Shown here one piece after another: positions 24,927 to 36,500 of a stretch of DNA of 64,000 nucleotides. Within the stretch, counting starts at the first letter, position 1, and each line of letters starts with the position of its first letter. The notes under the pieces were generated by a model. It was not told where the DNA came from. It did not search any database and was given only the letters and a program-made list of their open reading frames with translations. The stretch is taken from positions 806,001-870,000 of the forward strand of contig JAGYXB010001571.1 of NCBI GenBank assembly GCA_022495005.1. Reading direction: 5' to 3'. Origin of the DNA: Rhyacophila brunnea. Its lineage: Eukaryota > Arthropoda > Insecta > Trichoptera > Rhyacophilidae. Made by a program: the position numbers and the translations under genes.

Positions 24927-26648
24927 CAGGGGTTCCCAACCTTTTTGTACTCTAGAGCACATTGTAAAATATCGGTAGGGTGGCGGGCACCACCTATTTT
25001 TAATCGACAAACTCCTTCCATAACTTCTCATTTTCCCATAATTTATTTTCTTATATTCATAATTTATTAATAAATAATAAACAAAAATGTTTCAAAATAA
25101 TAAAACTATTATTCAAATTGCATACACACAGAGAAATGTATTTACAAAATGTAAACAAAGTAAACAAAAAACACAAATACAAAGAAAAAATTTTATAAAA
25201 AAATAGAATATCAATATGTCAATGTGATCTTTGGCATTGCATATCATTGGCCAGTGCCTCATAATTAGGAGAGTATGACGATAATCCTGTTGGCAAACAA
25301 TCATAAAGATGCTCATCGGTGAGTCGAGATCTATATCTTGATTTTATTAAGTTCATGTTTGAAAACAATGATTCGCATAAATATGTCGAACCGAAAAATG
25401 ATTCAAATTTATATGCCGCTTTTTTCAAAAATGGGAACTATTCTCTGTCCACTGTATTCCAAAAGTCCTCTGATATTAAGGATTTAAGCAAAATATCATT
25501 CTTAATCTCCAAAATTTCTAACTCTAGTTCTTCTGTCTTACCTTGAACAAAATCTGCAATACATGCGGCCGTTTCCATTACATTTATTTGGCAAGTAAAA
25601 GGATTGATACAGAAGGAAACAATTGGCTCGATATCTGTAAACTGCAAAATCTCACGTTTGTTAGAAAATCCGTCAAACAAACAATCGGCACCGTCCAGTC
25701 AAAAATAGTTTTTTAAACAACTCACCATCAATGAAAGGTTTCTTCATTTTTGCGAGCATGTGAGAAATTTTGAAAGAAGCAATGGTGGCCTTTTTAGAAT
25801 TTTCCACATGTCTAGTGAAAACAGTCTGTTGTGCAGTAAAGCGTCAATTACATTGAGCTTCTTTACAAGCTGTTTGTTGGCGTATTTATAATCTGCATGT
25901 AAAGTCGCCCAGTGTAATCATCGAACAAGCTAACATGTTCAATGATTACACTGGGCGACTTTACAGGCAGATTATAAATTCGCCAACAAACAGCTCGTAA
26001 AGAAGCTCAATGTAATTGAGGCTTTAGACTTGATTTTAGTTGACATATTTTTTTCTTTCATTACATACAGATTTAAGTGGATAATTCACATCAAAAGCGG
26101 CATGAATTGTCTGAAAGTGTCGTTCAACATTATGTTTTTTCGGCACTGCAATACTACTACCACACAACAAACAGACGCATTTATTTTTCACATTAAAGAA
26201 ACAATATGATTCCTCCCAGTCAGTGTTAAAATTATAGGTTCGTTGTCTTTTACTCGGTCCACTCATTTTAGAACTATATAGAAGGAATATCAAAACTCCT
26301 AATTCGTGTTTCGTCAGACGAAGATGTCTCCTAGCTAACTGTCGCGACCCGAACGGGGCAGCAATCGCAATCACAATGACAACAACGCGGTTCCAGGCGG
26401 GGAATGCTATTTGCACATCACTCCTTGTACACGCCGAAAACCCGAACTGAGCCGATGATCGCCGAAGCAATCGGGACGGTACGAGCACGTGACTACTGTC
26501 ACGTGCTTCGGCGTTCATCGGCTCAGTTCGTGGCGTTCGTTCACTTCGGGTTTTCTGCGTGTGTCAGGCTAGCGTGAAAATTCTGTCTCTGTCGAACAGT
26601 GGCGGGCACATACGAATCGTTCCGCGGGCACGGGGTTGGGAACCCCTG
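24927..26648 (-). mobile_element. hAT element with BED finger and dimerisation domain, rearranged
   Basis: The termini CAGGGGTTCCCAACC (left, 24927) and GGTTGGGAACCCCTG (right, to 26648) are inverted repeats. The flanking octamers CCCTGGAG and CTATGGAA match at five of eight bases, an aged duplication. On the minus strand a start at 26266 gives MSGPSKRQRTYNFNTDW followed by a BED-type zinc finger (CVCLLC...HFQTIH). Near the left end the hAT C-terminal dimerisation signature is present at about 25428-25219 (FFGSTYLCESLFSNMN, RSRLTDEHL). The catalytic middle is missing and is replaced in part by a large palindrome (25845-26018). The closest relatives by memory are ZBED5/FAM200-type transposases. 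Confidence 0.8.
25845..26018. repeat. 82-bp inverted duplication inside the hAT element
   Basis: Arms 25845-25926 and 25937-26018 are inverse copies with only four mismatches and a 10-bp spacer. The arms include GAGCTTCTTTACAAGC and GTCGCCCAGTGTAATCAT. Since one arm must be the original hAT sequence, this is an inverted duplication that accompanied loss of the central transposase region. Confidence 0.85.
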
Positions 26649-27594
26649 CTATGGAAAATTGTCTTTTTGTAGAATTTCTACCATAACACCGTTTTTTGGG
26701 TGTTTTAGTCACAAGGGTAGTGATGAATGTTGTTTGTGAATTATAAGAACCGAATTCCCAAAAACGTTTGAATTCGAATTTACATTCTTCTTCGGTAATT
26801 TGTTCATTGCATTTCATTATACAATTACAATAGGTAATAATAAATAAATTCTTTGCCTGATTTGAGTACACCTTTATAAATAGTCACAATAAGGCACGGC
26901 TTATTAGCATTTCTGTTCAACTTCGATGTCTTCTTTGATTGCCTATATTTTGGTTTCGGACCTCTTTTAGGACGAATGGTAAATATTTGTGACGAATTTT
27001 GAAGAGATGAGGAATTGACATCATTTGTATCCATGGAAACAGCCGACTCGATATCTGCATTATCTAGGCTTGGAGAAATAACTCTCTATTATAAAATTGT
27101 ATCGTATCATATCTCTATCGAAAAATAATCTATTAATTTTAAAACTCCTAACACGTCCAAGTAACATGGATTACATACATGCGAAGATTTTTAAAACTCT
27201 TAACAAGTCCAACCCACATGGACGTATTCTGACAATATTAAAATTATAGTTTTGTCTAATTGCAATAAAAAAGCAGGATACGTCCAAACCACATGAACGT
27301 TTTCTCGATATTATTTTTCGTAAATTGTTAGTATGTGGGTTAGAAAAAACAGCGATAACTTTATCTGGGTGTATATTTCTGGCAATGACATTAATATGGA
27401 CGAAGCATCTGGAAAATAAAATGACACCCACTTTGTGTCGGGTCTGCCGGATGGCGAAATTCATATTTCAATATCGGTATCCTACGCTCAAATGAACATT
27501 CTGCTTGCAAGCGGTCTGGCGACACCGCTGGGTCTGCCCATACAAAATTTCTGACTGTCAAGTTTCGACTCCGCCGTTATTGTTGTGTTACAAA

Positions 27595-27660
27595 ATGCCA
27601 ATGTGCCTAGTTAAAAATTGTAAAAAAAAATCTACTAATGGGATATCACTTTTCATGTGT
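27595..27660 (+). pseudogene. Possible THAP-finger N-terminal stub
   Basis: A plus-strand reading from ATG 27595 begins MPMCLVKNCKKKSTNGISLF. The C-x4-C spacing after a start methionine and the following TNGISLF resemble the first part of a THAP zinc finger. It stops soon after. The evidence is only about 20 residues, so chance is possible. Confidence 0.25.
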
Positions 27661-28671
27661 TAGTATTATTTATTATTGATTAAATGCCATTTTAAGATAT
27701 TGATGAATGTTTATTCAATGCAATTGGATGACAGAAACCATTGGACAGACGCCTGTGATGCGCTGGGCTCACATGCGTCTAATCTCCGAGAAGTCGTAAG
27801 TAACCTAGAATCTGTTTCTAACGTGATGATTAATGACACTAATACGCCATTACAACAAAGGTTATATTACTATAAATTCTCGAAGCTTGTATCGCATAAT
27901 GGAAATGGATACGTCATATGGTCACGTGACGTCTACCTATACATCTGTGAATGACTTTCATGCACAATTTCTCGTGCGCGCCGATATGAAGTGAGTTGTC
28001 CATTTAATGTCATTGATTTCTGGTTGGACGTTTTCGCCATATTAAAATATTGATGTTTTTGAAGGATTATACGTAATAAAATGAAAATTCTCAATTTGTG
28101 GGTTGGACGTTTTCTGCTTAACTACATCCAATTGTACCTCGAACACCATTTGAAAAAACGCTATTTTAGAGTATCACATTGTCTTTTAACCTTAGCGATA
28201 GGTATCTGGTCTGGGGATGTGGGGTCCATGTTTTGGTGTATAAATTATTTTACGTGTGGTGTGCCGTGTTTGAGAAAAGGTTGCGGAGCACTGATATATA
28301 GGATAGTTTCACCTCTGATATCAAACGACTCGTATGCTCAATTTTGACACAGTTTTTAAGCCTTTGCCGTTTATGTCCAGCCAGACACGGCATAAATTTT
28401 ATTCCCACAAGTCCTATGTTGAGTTACACTCAAAATTGTGGGAAAAAAATCTTTTTTTTTATTATCAGTAACTCACCGGAATCGCCACTTCGGCGATATG
28501 ACCCATCTTAACAGTGAGCTGGATTGGTGCAATAAAAAGAAATAAAATATTACGTATAAGTACAATGGAAACACTTATGTCAGTGAAAATCGCAAATGAT
28601 TTAAAAACCTGTTCCCTTATTCCATTGTAGTAACCATGAGTGGAATTATTAAGTTATGACCTTGGTTTCAG

Positions 28672-28763
28672 GGCCGTAGCAAGGTCGTTTGGCACCCAGG
28701 GCAAGGGGTAGATTTTGCACCAAAACACTAAAAACGTAAACCAAAAGACCTTGCTACGGCCCT
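28672..28763. mobile_element. Short MITE with GGGCCGTAGCAAGGTC ends
   Basis: AGGGCCGTAGCAAGGTC on the left is mirrored by GACCTTGCTACGGCCCT on the right, with a GC-rich left half and an AT-rich right half. It is about 92 bp long and non-coding. The flanks were not resolved into a target duplication. Confidence 0.7.
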
Positions 28764-28914
28764 CAGACACAACAGTCAGATCACTATGACTGGTCTGGCC
28801 AGTGGTTTTTATTAATTTTTTTTTAACAAAAAGCGATTCATAAATATTATTTTATTCATTTGAATTATTTTAAATATATATATAATAAATAATATTATTA
28901 TGTTCATGCTAAAA

Positions 28915-30010
28915 TTTAACTTTTCGCACTTTGCATGAACCAAATTCATTAATGATATGCACATGGCTCAGTATTTTGGTTATAGCGTTCTCTATGGAGA
29001 TAATTGCTAAGCCAGATAAACGTTCTTGCCGAATGGAGAAACGATGATAATTTTTTACAATTCTTAATTTGCTAAAATATACTAAAATATAGGTATGGTA
29101 TGAAAAATTCGAAGAGCAATTTCACAATTTGGGTAAGCTTCTTAAAGACAGTATGTATGGATTAATTGCAAAAGTTCTATTTGGGATGCAGTTGCTAAGT
29201 CTGGCAGAAGAGAATTTGATTAATATTTGAAGCTTGCTATTTCGATTGCAAGTTTAGTTTTATCCAAACCATGTTGGCCAGATTTGCACATGTTATAATT
29301 ATTGTTTGCTTGTTAAAAGCTTAAAAAAGTCAAAAAAAGTTATTAGAGACTTCATTCAGGTTTTCAAATCGAGATTTCATTTGTGATAAAATGCTGTCAT
29401 ATACAGAACAACAATCTTTACTGAACCTACTTCAGGTGTTCATTGTGTTTCATTGTTGTTTATTAGGAAATCCTACCTCAAGATGTACCAATACGTGTTG
29501 CAATTTTCTTTGCATTTTCAATAATGTCTGACACACCTTGATCTCGCAAATTCTGAATAAACTTGCAAGTCCGCTCAACATTGTGGCTCCATCCTCAATT
29601 GACAAAACTTTTGCTTGTAAACTTCGATTTACTCGATCTATCAATTGCAATATTTGATTTCACATAAGTGTGCTCCGTGCTCCAGTTTATCTTTATAAAT
29701 GTCAATTAGTACATGATAAACACCCTCAAATTCATTAAATATTGAACTAACTGCCTCTTTTGGATGACCACCGTGTTTCACAATGCCGTTTCAAAGAGGT
29801 TTTTAAAACTGACATAATTGATTCACTATATAGGATAGGCCTTTAGCTAAATTCATATTATAGGTTTGATGCATACACATTTTCTGATGGTCTGTAAAGC
29901 ATTTTGAGTTATTCATCAGTTGGCGCATTGGTATTAAAGTATATGCAGCCAATGAGGCATTGACTGATTAGTATGGAATGGTTTTCGGCTAATGTGATTT
30001 TATATTGGGT
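28915..30010 (-). pseudogene. Degenerate ZMYM1/DUF4371-like hAT transposase
   Basis: Minus-strand fragments in several frames carry family hallmarks in the right order. From about 29810 come KRHCETRW and AVSSIFNEFEGVYHVL. The segment 29650-29450 has LIDRVNRSLQAKVLSIEDGA. Near 29040-28920 there is IRQERLSGLAIISIENA followed by VRKVKF, the usual C-terminal hAT block (ERLSGLA-type). Frameshifts and stops separate the pieces. Upstream N-terminal zinc-finger parts are not seen. The exact ends are approximate because no terminal repeats were identified. Confidence 0.6.
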
Positions 30011-30512
30011 GTGCCCTAAAATTAAGGTGGGCAATGTACGATTTTCGTTTGTACAAATGTCTATGAGCGCAGCAAAAAAATCAAACCTTGGTTTGCTCGG
30101 TTACTCTAGGCCTAGGACCTAGGCAATTGCCACAACTCGAGAATCCTGTCGCAACACTTTCCACTTACGGTGGGTACAATAGAAAGAAGGCGCTGGTAGA
30201 ATAAAAAATAACGACTGAAAGGGTTAAATTAAATAGATATTATGTTTATCTATGAAAGAAAATTCCATTGCATATTATTACGATTCGTAAAATTCAGCTA
30301 TGTAAAAATACCCTGCGTGAGTACATATTAACAAAACATGGAAAATCACTATTTTCTCCTTAAAGAAGGTGCATCAACCCTCTCTGGATCAAACACATAT
30401 TGTATAGATCAGCATGCAATTCGAACCCGGCTTTGGTGAAGACAGTGCATATGCATAGATAACAATTGTATATCATAGGATTATAACTTTTATTTATGTA
30501 GGTATATTATTA

Positions 30513-33500
30513 TCACAAACAAATATTAACATAGTTAGCATAGCTATTGATGGATTTTGCTGAAGGTTGACGTGGTCCATTGTACTTGGTAATGTAATGT
30601 TTATATATTTCTTTGGCCGATTTGTTCACAGTCGGAGGTATGACACAAAGGGAACTGTCAATCGGAAATCCGCTGCTCACTGTCATGTCTACGGTTCCTA
30701 ATTTACTTCCTATTTTACTTGACTTTCGGTTGATACTCACATATTTTTTATATCTGGAAAGAGATAAAGCATTTTATTATAATTATGTAGTCTACTCTCA
30801 CACAAACATAAACTCGATTAGGATTCTAACACAAAAATTTTCAATCACGAGGAAGACAACCCTGGATTGGCTTATAAATACTTTTAGAAAAATATATGTG
30901 TGTTTATGTTAAGGTTTTTCAGGCATCAAGTTATAAAACTATTTAAAATATTTTATCAGTCTGGAGTCACATTATTTTGTTTACTGACATATTTAATGGA
31001 GTTTCAAGTTTCAAGATGTATGAAAATGGCACAGGTAAACAGCTGTGAAAAATACTTACACGTGAAGGTCAGCCTTCGATGGTTTCTTTAGAGGTATTCT
31101 ACATCCACGAACTACAATAGGAAACTTATCCCAATTGTCTTGTTCATTAATAACCAGAGTCACCGATTCCTTAATTTTGTTAGGAGATGGGCTCACTTGC
31201 CGAGTGCTTGGATTAGAACTTGTAATGTCATCGTCCGATGAAGATTCACTATTTGAACTGAAATAATATTATTAACCATTAGGAAGATGGTCAAAACATC
31301 TTGACGGCAATATATATCCTTATGGATTATTGCAAAATAGTAATTTTATACTTTTCATAAGTGATAAAAACTTTGGGTAGAAATCATATTTAGAAGTAAT
31401 GAATGATAGTTTACTCACTCGCTTGAGTTAGTAGAACCAGAACTAGCTCTGCCAGAAAGGCCTGGATTTTTAGAGGACGGGGTTCCTTTGGGTTGCCCGT
31501 AAGGTCTTCCCCTCACGACAAATGGACTGATGTTGAATGAGTAGGATGGCATGAACTCGCGAATAGAATTGAGTAGTTTATAGTTATAACATTCATTCAA
31601 AACTGTGTACTCGTATGGCCTGTAATAATCGTGGTACGCATCAACCATTTCCACTGATTGAGTACCATCTGATAATCCCTCCAAGCCGACAACTTCGAAA
31701 CATTTCTTTCTCATCTCAATGTATGATATCGGCAGATGTCTCAAGACCTCTGGACTCCACCACAACGTTAAAGGACCACTGAAACCAATATAAATATGTC
31801 AGACCAATTCGTTTCAGTTCTATCAAAAATTTTTGTAAACATATTTTTAATAACATATGGAATCAGAATTAATTAAATCTTTTACCTTTTATTGTCAATT
31901 GGAGTATATTTAACTGCATCTCCATGGTGAAGATAGTAGTCTGTTGCGGATTCCCAAAGTGGAGGAATATTAATATCCGGAACGTACATGCCCAAAAAAA
32001 GATTAATTGTGTGTTGTTTTTCGGCATCCGTGAAAGTATTTGACACATAACGACTTAGATTTTGCATAATATCATTTCCTTGAGATGTCCACGGTGCTGT
32101 CTTACGGTATGTTTTTATGCTAAAATAAAGATAATTCAATTATAAAAGTACTTCCACAAAACAATATCATCTATAAAAAAAAAAAAAAAAATATTAGATG
32201 TAATCTGTACGAAATATAAAACTGAAATATCTGTGGTTTTGAAATATTTATGTTTTGATCAGTGTTTTGACTAGGTACATACTTCCATGCATAATCATAA
32301 ACTATGGTTTTTAATTAAAGATGTTGTTTGTCTGTTCTGTTACAACTAAAAAACTACAGGACTAGTATTGATTAAATTTGCACAACTACATTGTTGGTAC
32401 CAAATTTGGTAGTTTCATCTCGATATCTCAAATGGTTCCAAAGTTAAGATAAAACTTGTCCAAAATAGCACACTTACAACAATTCATCACGAGTAGGTAA
32501 AGTGTTTAGATAGTTGCGGTGGAATGGTGAGGTGAGAAAATCTTATCAGTCTTTCTTCATTCTGTACAGGTACATATTATGTCTAATTTTTATTTCCGTA
32601 TTTCACACGGATAAAGTCGTGAGCTATCGCTAGTAAGATAAAAAGCTTAATTTTTCCACCTTATAATTAGGTATGTAGATATGAATCGATTGGTAATTTA
32701 GGTGTAAAGGGTAAATGTTAGGGAACATTGTTTTTATCTTGCAAACAAAAATCACATTGCAAAATAAAAGTAATCACAGATGTATATAGGTGTAAAAAAA
32801 TAGTCATATGCAATGTACAGTGCAAGAGACACCGCAATACTATAACAATAATAATTACCGGTGGACCAATTGCGATCCTCCATACTGCAATGCTAACGTG
32901 TCTCCGTGATCTTCATAAAGCGACTCTAATAGCCTCACGCAGTCGGTATCAAATTCCAAATCAGGACAGTCAAGGAGTCCTAAGGCACATAACTGAAAAA
33001 AATGCATTACAGTTGTAAAAGATTTTCAGAAGTGTCATTGTTTCAATGTTTTTTTAGTTCTACAAAAACTCAATTACATATTGTAGACTTAGTCAAAACT
33101 TTACTTGAACATTATTATAATGGAAACCAGTTCAATTTTTAACATTGTTTTGGTTTAGATGGCATGGAATGAACTTTCACTACCATGTCATAATAGTCTG
33201 CCATTCTGACTAGTGTCTATGAAAGCAATCTTAGCAGCTCTATTCCAACATAACACTTGAATCAAAAATCAATAAAAATAGTGATAAAAATGTTATAACA
33301 CATTGAGATCCCCGGGGTTCCAGCGGCTAGCTCAGGAGTCCATCGAACCCCGGATTCGCAAAAAAAAAATTCAAACGGTTGGAGTGTAAATAAAACACAG
33401 TCCTTCGTGCTCGTAACGTGGTCTTCTTATATTTTACATTTTCATTAAACGTTTACATATTTTGTTTTAACAATAAGTTTCGCAGGTCCTATCCTATCGG

Positions 33501-36500
33501 AAAGGGGACGCTTACTAATTTATTTATTTTTTTAACTTCGCGTACCCACGCCATTCCAGCAAAAAGGACTCTCGTGATTGGCCAAATTTTATCGCGTGAT
33601 CTTTGATTCGGCGAATCACGAGCCTGACCCTGGCGCAGGCGCGTCGAAATTTGGACGTTGCCGACAAGCGCGGCAAAATTTATTATTTTTAAATCCTTAT
33701 ATTTAGTCTTAAAATTATCTCTTTCATCCATCATCATTTTTACTTTTTAAATTAAATTAAATTTATCTTAATTACACCTCCGCCCAATATGTGATTTTCA
33801 CACACCGGACGAAGGCCCTTACTTATAAATAAAAAATACTTACGTGGTTGAGCAAGGAATCAGATTAGATGTTTTATGAAGCCGTTTCTAGAGGTCAGGG
33901 TTACGTTTCGACTTGAGCTACTAAATGATTATTTTACACCGGGAGAAGCCCGCCTGTAACAGGGGTGTATCAACATCCCAAGAGTTGATTACCTCGAGGT
34001 AAGAACAGTAGTCGTATTACATACCCGCAAGCTGTCAAATGTTATTGATTATGTGAAATAATGTTAATTTGGAAAATAAATAAACATCTTGTATACAGAA
34101 TTGATCTGAGAATTATGGGGTTGTCTCAGATCAACAAAGATAACAGTAAGATGTTATGGAGTTAACTAGTTGGAATAGCCCTACAGTGATCGGACAGATT
34201 ACTTGTTTCTTCTCTCAAAGAGTAGAATTACCCAGACAAAAAAGATACCAACAGGGAGAGCAATAGATATCATTGTGTCAGGCATCGATTAGGGTTTTTC
34301 ATCCCGCGATGTAGGACTGAACTTATCCTGGGATTGACAATCTGTCCGAGTTGCAATAATTAATAGTGTTAATAATAATTCATTTGAGTGAAGTGATTTT
34401 AGTTGGGTGAGCTTATTATATTTTTATAAATACATTTTCTATCTAATGAAACTAACAGGTTTAATGTAATGTGTGGATACTGAATTATTAATTAATTAAT
34501 ATGCCAAATACATAAGATTAAAATAATTAACTCATTTAGTGCTAACACCGCGACTGGCACGTTTGCGTAAGTTGGCCATTAGATATAATTAACATGATAT
34601 TTAAATGTGGTAATTAAATATTATGAACAGGTCAGCAAGCAGTGATTGTATTGATTGAACATGAGAGTACCTGATATCCCAGAGCGCACTTCCCAATAGC
34701 AAATTGTGCAGTATTAGTTCTGTCAAGACAATCAACGCAATTAACTCTGATGATGCCCGTCTGTAGTGTGCCTTCCTGATGTCCAGAAACTCCGTAGCAC
34801 TTCCCTTGGGGCTGATAACTTGTAAATATGCCAGTCCTTTTTATGCCCATGTGCGCAATTTCAGTTAACCTAAAAGATTGTCACAAACATATTATCTAGC
34901 ATGCATTCACTACTATGGACAAATCATATCTGTATATACACTTCACAAAAAACATTGAGAAATATTAGTATTCGACGCATTACAAGTTTTATTACAAACA
35001 ACATATTATTATTATGTATGTAGGTATCAACATAGAATCATGTAAATGTGAACTTAACTTGAGATAGCATTATACCCCCTTTACACGTGCATGGATTTAC
35101 CGCTGACAGTAGGTATTATAGGTATTATCGCGGCCATAACAAAAAAATGCACGTGAAAACATGTATTATCATGCAAGTTGCAAGATTACATGTATGAATT
35201 AAAAAAGTTCGGAAGCTTCTGAATTTTCACGCGACAGTTGGAATTGTTCGATATCTGCGCCTGCGCAGTAGAACTATAATAGTGGCGAACCTGCCGGTAA
35301 AAAATGAACTACACCACGCAGACTCAATTTGGGGTTAGCCGATTTTTGCGGCCTTTCAAATAGTACTATAAATTAATGACAACATCATCGCGTCTCGCTT
35401 ACTCTTGAAGAATGAAATTGACGAGACAGTGAGCACTACTGCGTGTAAACAATTATTATCGCTATAGTTTAAAATACATACCATTGCTACAAGTAAATCC
35501 GTACAGACGCTATTATACCCCGTGTACACGTGCATGAATTTACTGCTGACAGTACGTATTATCACGGTCATAACAAAAAAATACATGTGTAGACACGTAT
35601 TATTGTGCAAGTTGCAAGATTGCATGCATGGATCAAAAAAGTTCAGATGCTTCTGAATATTGACGCGACAATTGGACTGTGGGATATCTGCGTCTGCGCA
35701 ATAGAACGATAGTGGCGAACCTACCAGAAAAAAATTAAACACTGTGCAAATAGGTAGGTACTCATTTTCACGACCTGACAAATAGCACCATACAATGATA
35801 ACTCCGCGTCTCGCTTACTCTTGAAGAATGAGATTGACGAGACAGTGAGCACTTTTACGTGTAAACAGTTATTATCGCGATAGTTTAAAATACACACTAT
35901 TGGTGCAAGTAAATCCATGTATGTGTACAGGCGCTATTATGATAGATTTCATTTTAAAATAGCTTGTCGGTTACACTTAATTCCTAGAAATCTATCATTA
36001 GATCTATAGCTTCGTCGATACTCTTAATAATGGTGTAAAGCAAGAAATAACGACGATTGAACAATAAAATTGTATTACTAAATTATTTCAAAAATTCTTA
36101 TTAAAATATTGTATGTGGGGTCGCCCCCAATTGGTGCTGCAAGTATGATCCCGAGATGGTGAAATCCACCCCTGGATAAAATATTTGAAATTCAACATCA
36201 ATGCATCAACCATTTTTTGGATATTTTCAGGTTAAACCAAATAGACCCGTACTAATTGCTGTGTTATTGGTGTTGCCGTTTTAAATAGGCAGTCTTCACC
36301 ATAGTTATTATTCACACACGGTTTTCATTGGAATAATGTAAAGGTATCTCGCACATTCAGCCAATAAATGAGGGTAATAAAAATTATAAAATTGACAGAT
36401 GATTTTGTATTAAGTAGGTACTTACTTGTCAAACACTTTTGATTCCTTTAATTTATTCATCCTTGCCATATCGATGTGATAATATTGAATCAAATGTTCA

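Larger units (their letters stand above)
23510..27034 (-). pseudogene. Transposase-like gene with WSDSCGGQN motif (DUF7869-like), broken
   Basis: The first segment, from ATG 27034, encodes a basic stretch, RPKRGPKPKYRQSKK. The next (about 26835-26657) reads CNEQITEEECKFEFKRFWEF...KTPKKRCYGRNS. A hAT element then interrupts the frame. The gene resumes from 24926 down with LNKKRVYRMMFCK, then 24776-24110 (CRGDTESNFLPPD...CNVCYTFK...FTFDMQKTLPLL...LILWSDSCGGQN), then, after a frameshift near 24110, 24060-23510 (VTLKFLCSGHSYLPNDKDFG). The three acidic sites FDMQ, WSDSCGGQN and DFGDIE are arranged like a DDD/E RNase H-fold transposase. I recall this pattern from insect proteins carrying DUF7869. 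The hAT insertion, the frameshift and an unclear exon 1-2 junction make it non-functional. Confidence 0.65.
22997..28133. mobile_element. ~5.1-kb DNA transposon with 38-bp terminal inverted repeats
   Basis: The left terminus (22997-23034) begins AATTGGATGTAGTTAAGC and the right terminus (28096-28133) is its inverse with two or three differences. Inside the ends a motif of the type GGTTGGACGTTTTCTGC recurs: 23208-23225 and about 28021-28036, with variant inverse forms near 27157, 27208 and 27279. The interior carries one minus-strand transposase-like gene (27034-23510), which is itself split by a hAT insertion at 24927-26648. Without that insertion the element would be about 3.4 kb. No target duplication was recognised at the edges. 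Confidence 0.65.

Noticed and set aside
32171..32190. Poly-A run as a retrogene tail
   Set aside because: It lies in the FIG4 intron with no coding or LINE sequence upstream on either strand; a simple repeat is enough.
35356..35918. Two minus ORFs containing [12 protein letters not shown]
   Set aside because: The two share wording only because they lie on the tandem repeat units; no protein family is recognised.
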